Below, piece by piece: positions 34,890 to 44,072 of a stretch of DNA of 64,000 bases. Each line of letters begins with the position of its first letter. Positions within the stretch are counted from its first letter, which is position 1. A program made the translations under genes and the position numbers. The notes under the pieces were generated by a model. The model worked only from the letters and a program-made list of their open reading frames with translations. It was not told where the DNA came from and did not search any database. The stretch is from Leptolyngbya sp. FACHB-261 (GTDB lineage: Bacteria > Cyanobacteriota > Cyanobacteriia > FACHB-261): positions 682,001 through 746,000 of the forward strand of contig NZ_JACJPL010000026.1 in assembly GCF_014696065.1 (NCBI RefSeq), read 5' to 3'.

Positions 34890-36527
34890 GTGACGACTTC
34901 GTCGAGATCATTTCAGAAATTCAGCCTAATACCGGATCGCCTTCTCGTTGGGCTCCTGGTAATCACGCTTGCGCTGGGCGTGGGCTTTCGCCTCTTCGAA
35001 CTAGACCGGAAAGTTTACTGGCACGATGAGGTCTACACCACCATGCGGGCCGCTGGTTGGACACGAGGTGAAATCGATCAGGAGCTATTTCAGAACCGTC
35101 AATTCACGGTTGGCCAGTTGCAGAAGTTTCAGCAGCCAAAACCAGGCAGCACGGTTGCAGATACAGTTCAGTCGCTGGCAGTTGAGGATCCGCAGCATCC
35201 ACCCTTCTACTTTTTAATGTCCCGTGTCTGGATGCAGCTGTTTGGCAGTTCCCTCACCGCCTCTCGTAGTTTACCTGCCCTGCTGAGTTTGCTGAGCTTG
35301 CCCCTGATTGCAGTTCTGGCCTGGGAACTGTTTAATTCACACTTGGCAGCCTTACTGGCAGCGGCCTTGCTGGCTCTATCCCCCTTCGATGTGTTGTTCG
35401 CACAAACAGCACGGCAATATGGTTTGCTCACGACAACGGTGATTGCTAGCAGTTGGTTGCTGTTGCGGGCGCTGCGGTTGCAAACCTGGAGCAGTTGGGG
35501 GCTGTACACGCTGGCCTGCACCCTGGGCTTCTATACCCATCCTTTTTTTGGACTCACCTTGGCGGGGCAAGTGGCCTACGTCCTGCTGATGCTCTGGGGC
35601 AATCTCAAGCGGTGGCAACAGGTCACTCTCAGGCCCCTTCTGGCTGTAGGCGCAGCCTTGTTGCTCTACGCTCCCTGGTTGGTCGTGCTGATCGGCAACC
35701 GTCAGCGCATGATGGCAACCACTGACTGGGCCAGAATCACGGTTGATGTTTTGTACCTGGTGAAGCTGTGGATCCTGAGCTTTACGGCTCTATTTCTCGA
35801 TCTAGATTTTGGCTTCACCAACGTTTGGACTTACTATCTGCGTCTACCCATCGTTGCCGTTATTGCAGTGGCGCTGTATGCGGTTTGTCGTCAGACCAAA
35901 CGGAGCACCTGGCTGTTCATTCTGACCTCGATTGTGGTGCCCTTCGCCCTGTTGGTCCTGCCGGATTTACTGATGGGTGGCAAGCGCTCGGCGGTGAGTC
36001 GCTATCTGCTCTCCTGCTTTCCAGGGGTGCAGTTGGCAGTTGCTTATCTGTTGTCTACCAAACTCCTCTCAGCCAAGCTCTTTTCAACCAAACCTGGGGG
36101 CGAGCAGTGGCTCTGGCGCGGCGTCCTGGCGCTACTGCTGAGTGCTAGCGTTGCCTCCTGCACGGTCAGTGCCTTAGCTGATACCTGGTGGAGCAAGGAT
36201 CTCAGTTACTCCAATGCCGAAGTTGCTCGCATCCTTAACGCCAGACCCAATCCCCTGATCGTTAGTGACATTGGCGATGACTTCACGACGACCGGTGACT
36301 TGATTTCCCTTAGCTACCGGTTGCGGCCTGAGTTGCGGCTCCTACTGCTCAGCCGGTCTCCCGACTTCAGCCTAGTTAAGGGCGAAACCGATGTGATTGT
36401 CTTTCGGCCTTCTGACGTTGTTCGGAAGGCTGTACAGCAACAGGGCTGGACGCTGAAGCTGATTTACAGTCCAGGCCGTTTGTGGCAACTGGAGCTAAAT
36501 CCGACAAAAAATGTCGGGTTTGTTTGA
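34890..36527 (+). CDS. GT-C glycosyltransferase, family 39-like
   Basis: This 545-residue polytopic protein has about 11-13 membrane helices. It belongs to the PMT/ArnT type that uses polyprenyl-phosphate sugars. Key features are the first-loop catalytic WHDEVYTTMR (DE pair at about residues 46-47) and the second-loop EDPQHPPFYFL, both typical of GT39/PMT_2 enzymes. A soluble C-terminal region (about 430-545) follows. GTG 34890 is preceded by GAGAGGAG. Acceptor and sugar are unknown. The gene ends within a small hairpin. Confidence 0.85.
   Translation: MTTSSRSFQKFSLIPDRLLVGLLVITLALGVGFRLFELDRKVYWHDEVYTTMRAAGWTRGEIDQELFQNRQFTVGQLQKFQQPKPGSTVADTVQSLAVEDPQHPPFYFLMSRVWMQLFGSSLTASRSLPALLSLLSLPLIAVLAWELFNSHLAALLAAALLALSPFDVLFAQTARQYGLLTTTVIASSWLLLRALRLQTWSSWGLYTLACTLGFYTHPFFGLTLAGQVAYVLLMLWGNLKRWQQVTLRPLLAVGAALLLYAPWLVVLIGNRQRMMATTDWARITVDVLYLVKLWILSFTALFLDLDFGFTNVWTYYLRLPIVAVIAVALYAVCRQTKRSTWLFILTSIVVPFALLVLPDLLMGGKRSAVSRYLLSCFPGVQLAVAYLLSTKLLSAKLFSTKPGGEQWLWRGVLALLLSASVASCTVSALADTWWSKDLSYSNAEVARILNARPNPLIVSDIGDDFTTTGDLISLSYRLRPELRLLLLSRSPDFSLVKGETDVIVFRPSDVVRKAVQQQGWTLKLIYSPGRLWQLELNPTKNVGFV
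36500..36524 (+). terminator. Small hairpin at the end of the GT-C gene
   Basis: CCGACA-AAAAA-TGTCGG followed by GTTTGTTT, overlapping the last codons of the gene. The stem is only 6 bp, so it is a weak terminator candidate. Confidence 0.4.
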
Positions 36528-36592
36528 CGGGTTTTGAAGCTCATGTTATCGTTCCAAAAGTTTAGAAGCGCCCGTTTTAGGAACTCAACGTC

Positions 36593-37888
36593 ATGGCCCA
36601 CACGCTTTCAACCTCTACCACTGCCACATTCAGCGCCTTGAAATGTAAGGAGTGCGGTGCGGAGTACGAACTGAAGGCAATGCATGTGTGCGAGTTCTGC
36701 TTCGGGCCTTTGGAAGTGGCTTATGACTATGAAGCGCTGCGGCGCCAGGTGACGCGTGAGAGCATCCAGGCCGGTCCGCATTCGATCTGGCGCTATCGGG
36801 CTTTCCTGCCTGTAGAGTCAGACAACCTAATTGATGTCGGCACAGGCATGACCCCCCTGGTGAAGTCCAACCGTCTAGCCCGCCGCTTAGGTCTGTCGAA
36901 CCTCTATATCAAAAACGACGCCGTCAACATGCCCACCCTCAGCTTCAAAGATCGGGTGGTGTCGGTGGCGCTGACCCGAGCACGGGAATTGGGCTTCACG
37001 ACAGTTTCTTGTGCCAGCACTGGCAACCTGGCGAACTCGACCGCAGCGCTTGCCGCTCATGCTGGTCTTGACTGTTGCGTTTTCATTCCTTCTGACTTGG
37101 AAGCCGGTAAGGTGCTGGGCACCCTGATTTACAGCCCGACCGTAATGGCTGTTCATGGCAACTACGACCAGGTGAACCGGCTGTGCTCGGAAGTGGCAAA
37201 CACCCACAAATGGGGCTTCGTCAACATTAATCTGCGCCCCTACTACTCTGAGGGTTCCAAAACGTTGGGCTTCGAGGTTGCTGAACAACTGGGCTGGGAA
37301 CTACCCGACCACATTGTGGCTCCTCTGGCTTCTGGCTCTCTGTTCACCAAGATCTACAAAGGCTTCCAAGAATTCATTAAGGTTGGCCTGGTTCCAGAAA
37401 AGGCGGTGCGTTTCAGCGGCGCTCAGGCTGAAGGTTGCTCGCCAATTGCTCAGGCCTACCGCGAAAACCGCGATTTCATCACCCCGGTTAAGCCCAACAC
37501 GGTCGCTAAATCGATTGCGATTGGCAACCCGGCAGATGGTGTCTACGCCATGGACATCGCTCGCAAGACCAACGGCAATATTGAATCGGTAACTGACGCT
37601 GAGATCATCGCGGGTATCCAGCTGCTAGCCGAAACCGAAGGTATCTTCACTGAAACCGCAGGCGGCACCACGGTTGCTGTGCTCAAGAAATTGGTGGAAG
37701 CGGGCAAAATTAACCCTGACGAAAAAACCGTGGTTTACATCACTGGCAACGGCCTCAAGACCCAAGAAGCAGTTCAGGGCTATGTCGGTGAGCCTCTAAC
37801 AATTGAGCCCAAGCTTGATAGCTTTGAGCGGGCACTAGAGCGCTCCCGCACCCTAGAGCGTTTGGAGTGGCAACAGGTTCTGGTTTAG
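36593..37888 (+). CDS. thrC: Threonine synthase
   Basis: This 431-residue PLP enzyme converts O-phosphohomoserine to threonine. An N-terminal zinc ribbon (Cys18, Cys21, Cys33, Cys36) precedes the catalytic domain; the PLP lysine is K119 in LSFKDRVV, and the phosphate loop is SCASTGNLANSTAAL. The fold type and the ribbon match the short bacterial/plant ThrC branch. A MoaD/ThiS-like gene and a membrane protein follow on the same strand. Confidence 0.95.
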   Translation: MAHTLSTSTTATFSALKCKECGAEYELKAMHVCEFCFGPLEVAYDYEALRRQVTRESIQAGPHSIWRYRAFLPVESDNLIDVGTGMTPLVKSNRLARRLGLSNLYIKNDAVNMPTLSFKDRVVSVALTRARELGFTTVSCASTGNLANSTAALAAHAGLDCCVFIPSDLEAGKVLGTLIYSPTVMAVHGNYDQVNRLCSEVANTHKWGFVNINLRPYYSEGSKTLGFEVAEQLGWELPDHIVAPLASGSLFTKIYKGFQEFIKVGLVPEKAVRFSGAQAEGCSPIAQAYRENRDFITPVKPNTVAKSIAIGNPADGVYAMDIARKTNGNIESVTDAEIIAGIQLLAETEGIFTETAGGTTVAVLKKLVEAGKINPDEKTVVYITGNGLKTQEAVQGYVGEPLTIEPKLDSFERALERSRTLERLEWQQVLV

Positions 37889-38012
37889 TCCAGCGCTTAA
37901 CCCCTATCCTCTAACCCCTCCATCTAGCCTCTGAGTCCAGGAAGCTGATCCAGGAAATAGACCTAACAAGTAGACCTCGACCGATACTCGACCAATAGAT
38001 TAAGAGACAGAA

Positions 38013-38288
38013 ATGGCCGTTACCGTTCTAATTCCCACCCCCCTGCAAAAACTCACCCGTGATCAAGCCACCGTGCAGTGCAATGGCAGCACGGTTGCCG
38101 AACTCCTAGAATCCTTAGAGCAGAATTGTCCTGGCATCAAAGCACGCCTTTGCGATGAGCAGGGACAACTGCGTCGCTTCGTCAACTTCTACGTCAACAG
38201 CGAGGACATCCGCTTCCTAGAGGGCCCAGCGACCAGCCTGAAGGACGGCGATGAAGTTAGCATTATCCCAGCCATAGCAGGAGGCTAA
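38013..38288 (+). CDS. MoaD/ThiS-family sulfur carrier protein
   Basis: This 91-residue ubiquitin-like protein ends in the free Gly-Gly tail IIPAIAGG, which is adenylated and thiocarboxylated in this family. The length and the [18 protein letters not shown] core resemble CysO-type or 'small archaeal modifier'-type carriers more than MoaD itself. It lies 124 bp after thrC and 1 bp before the next gene. No moaE, thiG or mec gene is adjacent, so the sulfur acceptor (cysteine, methionine, thiamin or molybdopterin route) is not set by the context. Confidence 0.85.
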   Translation: MAVTVLIPTPLQKLTRDQATVQCNGSTVAELLESLEQNCPGIKARLCDEQGQLRRFVNFYVNSEDIRFLEGPATSLKDGDEVSIIPAIAGG

Positions 38289-38289
38289 C

Positions 38290-38712
38290 GTGGGCTCTTG
38301 GCAACGCCTTCGGTATCTGCCTTGGAAGGAGTTAGGGCTCTGCTCTGCTCTAACCCTGCTGTGTGTGCTGGTACTCGAAGGCGCTTTGCGTCTCGCGTTT
38401 CAAACGTTTCCACTGGTGCGCTGGCTGCTCATTCAAGCGTTTTCTGCACCAATCGTGGCTATGTGTCTGGGCTTCGCTGCCTATCTAGGTTTAGGCGCGC
38501 TGGCCGTATATCTGCTTGAACGAGTCTGGCCTCAACTGGTGCTGAGCACAGGTAGCTTGTGGGCCCTAATCCTGTGTTTATTGGTGGCCCTGTTGCTCAG
38601 AGCTTTCATTCCCGTGCCTGCTTTTCTAATCGGTGGTGTAGACCAAATTAGTATGGCTGCAGTCGTGGTTGGTGTGTTTTGGAAAGGGCGGCCTTACTGG
38701 CAGCGCTACTAA
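38290..38712 (+). CDS. Membrane protein of unknown function
   Basis: This 140-residue protein has about four membrane helices (18-38, 48-70, 82-104, 112-132) and a basic C-terminus (FWKGRPYWQRY). The GTG start is one base after the stop of the sulfur-carrier gene, so the pair is almost certainly co-translated. No family or active-site motif is recognised. Confidence 0.65.
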   Translation: MGSWQRLRYLPWKELGLCSALTLLCVLVLEGALRLAFQTFPLVRWLLIQAFSAPIVAMCLGFAAYLGLGALAVYLLERVWPQLVLSTGSLWALILCLLVALLLRAFIPVPAFLIGGVDQISMAAVVVGVFWKGRPYWQRY

Positions 38713-38765
38713 AAATCTGCGATTCTAGGGGCTATTGGTTTGTACTATTGCACTAGGATGCAGGC

Positions 38766-39305
38766 ATGCCTCCGATGTTTCTTCATCAACGGCGTTACCT
38801 TAACGCTACCATTTACATAGTTGCAGTTCTAGCTGCCAATTACACGGCAACCTGGTTCATACCTCTGCCAATTTTCGGGCAGGTTGCTGTTGGGACTTTT
38901 ATCTTTGGCGTTACCTTTACCCAACGTGATCGAATGCACATGTCTGGTAGACGATTCGTCTATCAGGTGATTGCATTGACAGCGTTGCTTTGCTTACTGG
39001 AATCGCTGCTGCTCAAGGTGCCGTCCCGAATTATTTTTGCCTCCCTAACTGGGATTGTGCTGAGCGAAATCGCCGATACTGAAGTGTACCAACGGTTGCT
39101 CAAACGCTCCTGGGTGCTGAGGGTGGCAGGCTCTAATGCTGTGTCAATTCCTATCGACACTTTGCTGTTTAATGTCCTCGCCTTTGCGGGTGTTTTTCCG
39201 CTCGCCCAGTTAATCGGCATCATGTGGGGCGAATTACTAGTCAAAGCCATCTCTAGCACAGTTGCTACTGCGTGGAGAGTTCGAGAGTTCTCTCAAGTCC
39301 AGTAG
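38766..39305 (+). CDS. VUT/YhhQ-family transporter
   Basis: This 179-residue membrane protein of about six helices has the VUT/DUF165 signatures GTFIFGVTFTQRDRMH, an interior RIIFASLTGIVLSEIADTEVY, and IPIDTLLFNVLAFAG. YhhQ relatives take up queuosine precursors, and other members are proposed vitamin transporters. No preQ1 riboswitch is visible in the 53-bp leader. It could belong to the transcript starting at thrC. The substrate is inferred only at family level. Confidence 0.82.
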   Translation: MPPMFLHQRRYLNATIYIVAVLAANYTATWFIPLPIFGQVAVGTFIFGVTFTQRDRMHMSGRRFVYQVIALTALLCLLESLLLKVPSRIIFASLTGIVLSEIADTEVYQRLLKRSWVLRVAGSNAVSIPIDTLLFNVLAFAGVFPLAQLIGIMWGELLVKAISSTVATAWRVREFSQVQ

Positions 39306-39489
39306 TTTTTTCTGATCTGAATTCGCTTTAAGTTTCTGCTTAAACTCTCCGCCGGAGCCTCTGCTGCACCCCTGTGTGTAAGCAATGGCACGGAGTTTTT
39401 TTGTATTTTCTACTACTTACGGTCTTCCTCTATGGCTGGCTCACCCCCCGAAGAATCTGACACGGATGGGCTTGTTTTTCTAATCTATC

Positions 39490-39550
39490 CGTGACATACT
39501 CCTGCTTATCTCTAAAAATAGCGGTATCTCGCCCAATTTACCGTAGATTT
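39490..39550 (+). promoter_or_regulatory. Duplicated upstream block, distal copy
   Basis: This block shares CGTG-NN-ATACTCCTG, then a 17-base gap, then CGGTA-NN-TCG and a final GATT with the block at 39811, at identical spacing. It lies in the 607-bp gene-free region upstream of the sulfonate cluster. Confidence 0.5.
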
Positions 39551-39810
39551 CAAGAAGTGTTGAGTTAGCACCAAGGAGTAATGGGCAAGATGACTGCTCA
39601 CTGCGGCTAGTGAGGTTAACAATGCCATGGAGCGCGAGTTCAGGTTCGAGTCATGAGTGAAGAGTGCTATGTGACCCTGCCTGAATCTTGGTTTCCCACG
39701 CTTAAAGCCTCCTGAGATCAAGCGTTAATAGCTTGGTGCAGAGTGCAGCTGCTCTTAGCGACTCCGAGTTGGTTCGCTGGTCATAACCGAGCTTGCCTTT
39801 GGAGCTAGCT

Positions 39811-39870
39811 CGTGTAATACTCCTGTCTGATTTGATAAACACCGGTAAGTCGAGCAAAATTAAGCTGATT
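39811..39870 (+). promoter_or_regulatory. Duplicated upstream block, proximal copy
   Basis: Same ordered blocks as at 39490, about 37 of 60 positions identical, ending 42 bp before the binding-protein start. The conserved spacing between blocks suggests a bound regulator or a repeated promoter. The regulator is unknown. Confidence 0.5.
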
Positions 39871-39912
39871 GCCGAAGGCTCAGCAGGTTTGTGAAATTTG
39901 AAGGAGACGATT

Positions 39913-40968
39913 TTGTTAGTCCAGTCAAAACAAGGTAGCCCAGAACCCTTTCTGAAGCGACTGTTCAGAGCTTTCCAACAGCGCTCTATTAAAGTGTTTT
40001 CTCTGCTTTTCGCAGTGGGCTTGGGTTTGAGCCTGGCAATCTCTGCCTGTACACCGAGTAACTCTGCCAGCAGCAGTTCTGCCCCTGCAGCTACGCCGGC
40101 GAAGAGTGTGGTTCGGGTTGGCTATCAGAAATATGGCACGGTCAATATTCTCAAAGCCCAAGGGGGTTTGGAAAAGCGATTAGAGTCCTTGGGAGTTTCT
40201 GTTGAGTGGACAGAGTTTCCAGGTGGACCGCAATTGCTAGAAGCTCTGAATGTGGGCAGCATTGACTTTGGCCATACAGGCGAAGCACCGCCCATTTTCG
40301 CGCAAGCTGCAGGGGCCCCCTTGGTCTATGTTGCGAATGAGCCGGCTAGTCCCGCTAGTGAAGCAATTTTGGTCGCCAAAGATTCTCCTATCAAGAGCGT
40401 AGCTGATCTCAAGGGCAAAAAAGTAGCTCTTAATAAGGGCTCCAACGTGCATTACTTGTTAGTTCAAGCTCTTGCTGCCGCAGGTTTAAAGTACAACGAA
40501 ATTCAACCTGTTTATTTACCTCCATCGGATGGTCGGGTAGCTTTTCAGCAAGGCAAAGTTGATGCTTGGGTGATTTGGGATCCCTTCTTTGGCGCAGCGC
40601 AGAAAGCAACAGAAGCGCGTATTTTGGCTGATGGTAAAGATTTAGTTGCCAATCGAGAGTTTTACCTGGCTGAACGCAAATTTGCTGACCAGCATGCCGA
40701 CTTGATTCAGGCATTAATTGAAGAAATTCAGAAAATTGATGCCTGGGCTGCTGACAAGCCAACCGAAGTGGCTAAGTTGCTTTCACCCCAGTTGGGAATC
40801 GAAGTGCCAGTCCTGGAGCAAGTTGCCCGCCGCCGCAACTATGGAGCCCAACTGATTCAACCGGATGTGGTGGCCTATCAACAAAAGGTAGCTGATACCT
40901 TCTTTGAGCTAGGGCTGATTCCCAAAAAGCTGACGGTGCAAGAGGCGGTCTGGACGCCAAAAGCGTAA
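39913..40968 (+). CDS. ssuA: Sulfonate ABC transporter substrate-binding lipoprotein
   Basis: This protein of about 351 residues is chosen to start at TTG 39913, because AAGGAG lies 6 bases upstream (39901-39906); the longer frame begins before that site. A lipoprotein signal ends LAISAC, followed by a Ser/Ala linker. The mature part is an SsuA/NrtA-type periplasmic binding fold: RVGYQKYGTVNILKAQ, GSIDFGHTGEAPPIFAQA and NKGSNVHYLLVQAL. It captures aliphatic sulfonates for the SsuBC importer encoded downstream. It leads the cluster. Confidence 0.9.
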   Translation: MLVQSKQGSPEPFLKRLFRAFQQRSIKVFSLLFAVGLGLSLAISACTPSNSASSSSAPAATPAKSVVRVGYQKYGTVNILKAQGGLEKRLESLGVSVEWTEFPGGPQLLEALNVGSIDFGHTGEAPPIFAQAAGAPLVYVANEPASPASEAILVAKDSPIKSVADLKGKKVALNKGSNVHYLLVQALAAAGLKYNEIQPVYLPPSDGRVAFQQGKVDAWVIWDPFFGAAQKATEARILADGKDLVANREFYLAERKFADQHADLIQALIEEIQKIDAWAADKPTEVAKLLSPQLGIEVPVLEQVARRRNYGAQLIQPDVVAYQQKVADTFFELGLIPKKLTVQEAVWTPKA

Positions 40969-41040
40969 CGAAAGCATAATTCGCTTCACATATCTCAGGT
41001 CAAACATTCCAGGACGAAGTCGGCAAGGAGAGCAGGGAAC

Positions 41041-42207
41041 ATGCAAGTCTTTTGGTTCATTCCAACCCACGGCGACGGTCGCTACCTAGGGACTGCCATT
41101 GGTGGACGAGCCACGACCTTTGACTACTTACGCCAAATAGCCCAAGCTGTGGATCACTTGGGCTATAGCGGTGCCTTGCTACCCACGGGTCGCTCTTGCG
41201 AGGATGCCTGGATTGTGGCAACTTCCCTGATGTCGTCCACTCAGCGCATGCGCTTTCTGGTCGCCATTCGCCCAGGCTTGGTTTCGCCTCTGGTTGCTGC
41301 TCGGATGGCAGCAAGCTTCGACCGCCTATCCAACGGTCGTCTGCTGATCAACGTGGTCACGGGTGGTGATCCAGTCGAACTCGCCGGTGACGGTTTACAT
41401 CTAAGCCATCACGATCGCTACGAATTGACTGACGAATTCTTGAGTGTCTGGCGTCAGGCTGTCAGCGGCGAAGACGTTGATTTCGAGGGCAAATATTTGC
41501 AAATTAAGGGCGGGAAGTTAATGTTTCCGCCCGTGCAAACCCCCTACCCGCCACTGTGGTTTGGCGGTTCATCAACCATTGCCCAACAGATTGCCGCTAA
41601 GCACATTGACGTTTATCTCACCTGGGGTGAACCGCCGCAGCAAGTGGCCGAGAAAATCGCGCAGGTCCGCAAGCTTGCAGATGAACAAGGCCGCACTGTC
41701 CGCTTTGGCATTCGGTTGCATGTGATTGTGCGTGAAACCGAGCAGGAAGCCTGGGATGCAGCCGATCGGTTGCTGCGCTACGTGAGCGATGACACAATCG
41801 CTGCTGCCCAAAAAGTGTACGCCCGCCTAGACTCCGAGGGCCAGCGTCGCATGACTCAGTTGCACGGTGGCAACCGCGAGTCGCTAGAAATTAGCCCGAA
41901 TCTCTGGGCAGGAATTGGCTTAGTGCGCGGCGGTGCTGGAACTGCCTTGGTGGGCGATCCTGAAACCGTGGCAGCCCGCATGCTCGAATATACAGAACTG
42001 GGAATTGAAACCTTTATCCTCTCTGGCTATCCCCACTTAGAAGAAGCCTATCGAGTGGCGGAATTGCTTTTTCCCCTTCTGCCACTCGAAAATCTGCCGA
42101 CTACAACGGCTACTCCCATGCTGAGCCCCTTCGGCGAAATTGTAGCCAATCAAAGTTTCCCACAGCAGGACAAGCTAGAGCAATTGGCCGCTCGAGGAGC
42201 GTCATGA
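41041..42207 (+). CDS. ssuD: FMNH2-dependent alkanesulfonate monooxygenase
   Basis: SsuD cleaves the C-S bond of alkanesulfonates with FMNH2 and O2, releasing sulfite and an aldehyde. This 388-residue luciferase-fold protein carries the family start [17 protein letters not shown], the [20 protein letters not shown] strand, and the C-terminal [26 protein letters not shown] lies before the ATG. No ssuE flavin reductase is nearby, so reduced flavin must come from elsewhere. The stop overlaps ssuC by ATGA. Confidence 0.95.
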   Translation: MQVFWFIPTHGDGRYLGTAIGGRATTFDYLRQIAQAVDHLGYSGALLPTGRSCEDAWIVATSLMSSTQRMRFLVAIRPGLVSPLVAARMAASFDRLSNGRLLINVVTGGDPVELAGDGLHLSHHDRYELTDEFLSVWRQAVSGEDVDFEGKYLQIKGGKLMFPPVQTPYPPLWFGGSSTIAQQIAAKHIDVYLTWGEPPQQVAEKIAQVRKLADEQGRTVRFGIRLHVIVRETEQEAWDAADRLLRYVSDDTIAAAQKVYARLDSEGQRRMTQLHGGNRESLEISPNLWAGIGLVRGGAGTALVGDPETVAARMLEYTELGIETFILSGYPHLEEAYRVAELLFPLLPLENLPTTTATPMLSPFGEIVANQSFPQQDKLEQLAARGAS

Positions 42208-43004
42208 GGCACAAGCAAAGGCTAGTCAGCCCCTCAGTAAAGCGCCAACTGGATCAGCTCATTCCCTGGGCAGTGCCAATTTTGTTGTTGCTCCTTTGGC
42301 AAGTCTTAGTGCAAGTGGGCTGGCTCTCCACTAGAGTTTTACCGGCCCCAACAGCAGTGGTGCGTGCTGGGATTAGCTTAACCCTTTCTGGCGAATTGCT
42401 ACGGCATATCGAAATCAGTGCTTGGCGAGCCATTGTAGGCTTTTTAATTGGCGGCGGGATTGGCTTTGTCTTGGGGTTACTCAATGGCACCTTACGGATT
42501 GCAGAAGAGTTTCTAGACACGTCAGTTCAGATGTTGAGAAACATCCCGCACTTAGCCTTGATCCCTCTGGTGATTCTGTGGTTTGGGATCGGTGAGGAGG
42601 CCAAGATATTTCTAGTGGCGCTGGGGGTTTTATTCCCTATCTATCTCAATACCTTCCACGGTATCCGCACGGTTGATTCCGGTCTGATTGAGATGGGTAA
42701 AATCTATGGCCTGAGCAGTTGGTCTTTGTTCTGGCAGATTATTTTGCCAGGTGCAATGCCATCGATCTTAGTGGGTGTGCGCTATGCGTTGGGGGTTATG
42801 TGGCTGACGCTGATTGTGGCTGAAACTATAGCGGGTGGCTCAGGTATCGGTTATATGGCAATGAACGCACGCGAATTCATGCAAACTGATGTCGTCGTTC
42901 TCAGCATTTTGCTCTATGCCGTTCTGGGCAAACTTGCCGACACCGGCGCCAAACTTTTAGAGGCCCGTTGGTTACAGTGGCACCCTAACTATCAGCAGGC
43001 TTAG
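42204..43004 (+). CDS. ssuC: Sulfonate ABC transporter permease
   Basis: This 266-residue permease has about six helices and belongs to the SsuC/TauC/NrtB family. The ATPase-docking loop corresponds to [25 protein letters not shown]. It overlaps ssuD by 4 bases (ATGA), so translation is coupled. It forms the membrane channel with SsuB. Confidence 0.95.
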   Translation: MRHKQRLVSPSVKRQLDQLIPWAVPILLLLLWQVLVQVGWLSTRVLPAPTAVVRAGISLTLSGELLRHIEISAWRAIVGFLIGGGIGFVLGLLNGTLRIAEEFLDTSVQMLRNIPHLALIPLVILWFGIGEEAKIFLVALGVLFPIYLNTFHGIRTVDSGLIEMGKIYGLSSWSLFWQIILPGAMPSILVGVRYALGVMWLTLIVAETIAGGSGIGYMAMNAREFMQTDVVVLSILLYAVLGKLADTGAKLLEARWLQWHPNYQQA

Positions 43005-43119
43005 TGCCAGTCCATCGCCAGCCCATTGCCAGTTCATTAAGCACTAGCGAACCTAGATTTAGTGACCGGCTTAGAGGAAAAGTAAAGATACTTAAATAAA
43101 TTTTGGGGAGACATTCCGC

Positions 43120-43893
43120 GTGGATTCAACTGCTTTTGGTACCCACCTCAGCCTCCGAAATCTCAGCAAAACATATAGCAGCCTACCTGTTTTAAAAGCC
43201 ATTGATTTGGAGGTTAAACCCGGCGAGTTTGTCGCCATTGTTGGACGGAGCGGCTGCGGCAAAAGCACATTGCTTCGTCTGATTGCTGGGCTAGAAACAG
43301 CGAGTGACGGCGAGGTATTTCTCGATGGCGAGATCCTAAAAGGACTGAACACAACTACAGCTGTGCGCGTCATGTTCCAGGATGCGCGTTTGCTGCCTTG
43401 GAAGCAAGTAATTGAGAACGTGCAGCTAGGACTACCGGGTGGACGCAGAAAGAGTGCTGAATATGCACTGCAACAAGTCGGTCTTTTAGATAGGGCTGGC
43501 GAGTGGCCTGCTATTCTCTCGGGTGGTCAACGCCAGCGGGTTGCTCTAGCCCGTGCCCTGGCCAGTCAACCGCGCTTGCTGCTATTAGATGAACCTTTAG
43601 GAGCCCTAGACGCACTGACCCGGATCGAAATGCAACGGTTAATTGAATCGCTGTGGCAAGAACAGCAGTTTACGACGTTACTGATTACCCATGACGTGGA
43701 AGAGGCCGTTGCCCTGGCAGATCGAGTGATTCTGATTGAAGCCGGTCGAATCGCTATGGATCTGCCCGTTTCCTTGCCACGCCCTCGACGGCGAGGCAAT
43801 GCGACGTTTGCCGCCCTGGTTGAGCAAGTTCTTGATCGGGTTGTAGGCCGCCGAGAGGGAGTAGCTGACTTAGTACATGCTGCTGAGAAATAG
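43120..43893 (+). CDS. ssuB: Sulfonate ABC transporter ATPase
   Basis: This 257-residue ABC ATPase has Walker [10 protein letters not shown] (42-50), signature LSGGQRQR (133-140) and Walker B LLLLDEP (153-159) followed by the D-loop GALD. The GTG start follows TTGGGGAG. It powers SsuC. It lies 115 bp after ssuC and is probably in the same transcript. Confidence 0.94.
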   Translation: MDSTAFGTHLSLRNLSKTYSSLPVLKAIDLEVKPGEFVAIVGRSGCGKSTLLRLIAGLETASDGEVFLDGEILKGLNTTTAVRVMFQDARLLPWKQVIENVQLGLPGGRRKSAEYALQQVGLLDRAGEWPAILSGGQRQRVALARALASQPRLLLLDEPLGALDALTRIEMQRLIESLWQEQQFTTLLITHDVEEAVALADRVILIEAGRIAMDLPVSLPRPRRRGNATFAALVEQVLDRVVGRREGVADLVHAAEK

Positions 43894-44072
43894 GGGGGCT
43901 TATCTTACAAGAGTCAGCCTTGGCGCTGCTGGGTTAAGCCAAAGTTCAACCAAAACTTTAATTGAGGCTTCAATCAAGACTTCGACTTAAGGAGGCGTTG
44001 TCGTAACTTCAGATACCTTCTAGTTGAATCGAAGGCAGATACGATGACGCGAAAGAATAAGGAGCTGAGTTT

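Noticed and set aside
39640-39700. GGTTCGAGTC, reminiscent of a tRNA T-loop
   Set aside because: No 5-bp T-stem, anticodon arm or acceptor stem can be folded around it.
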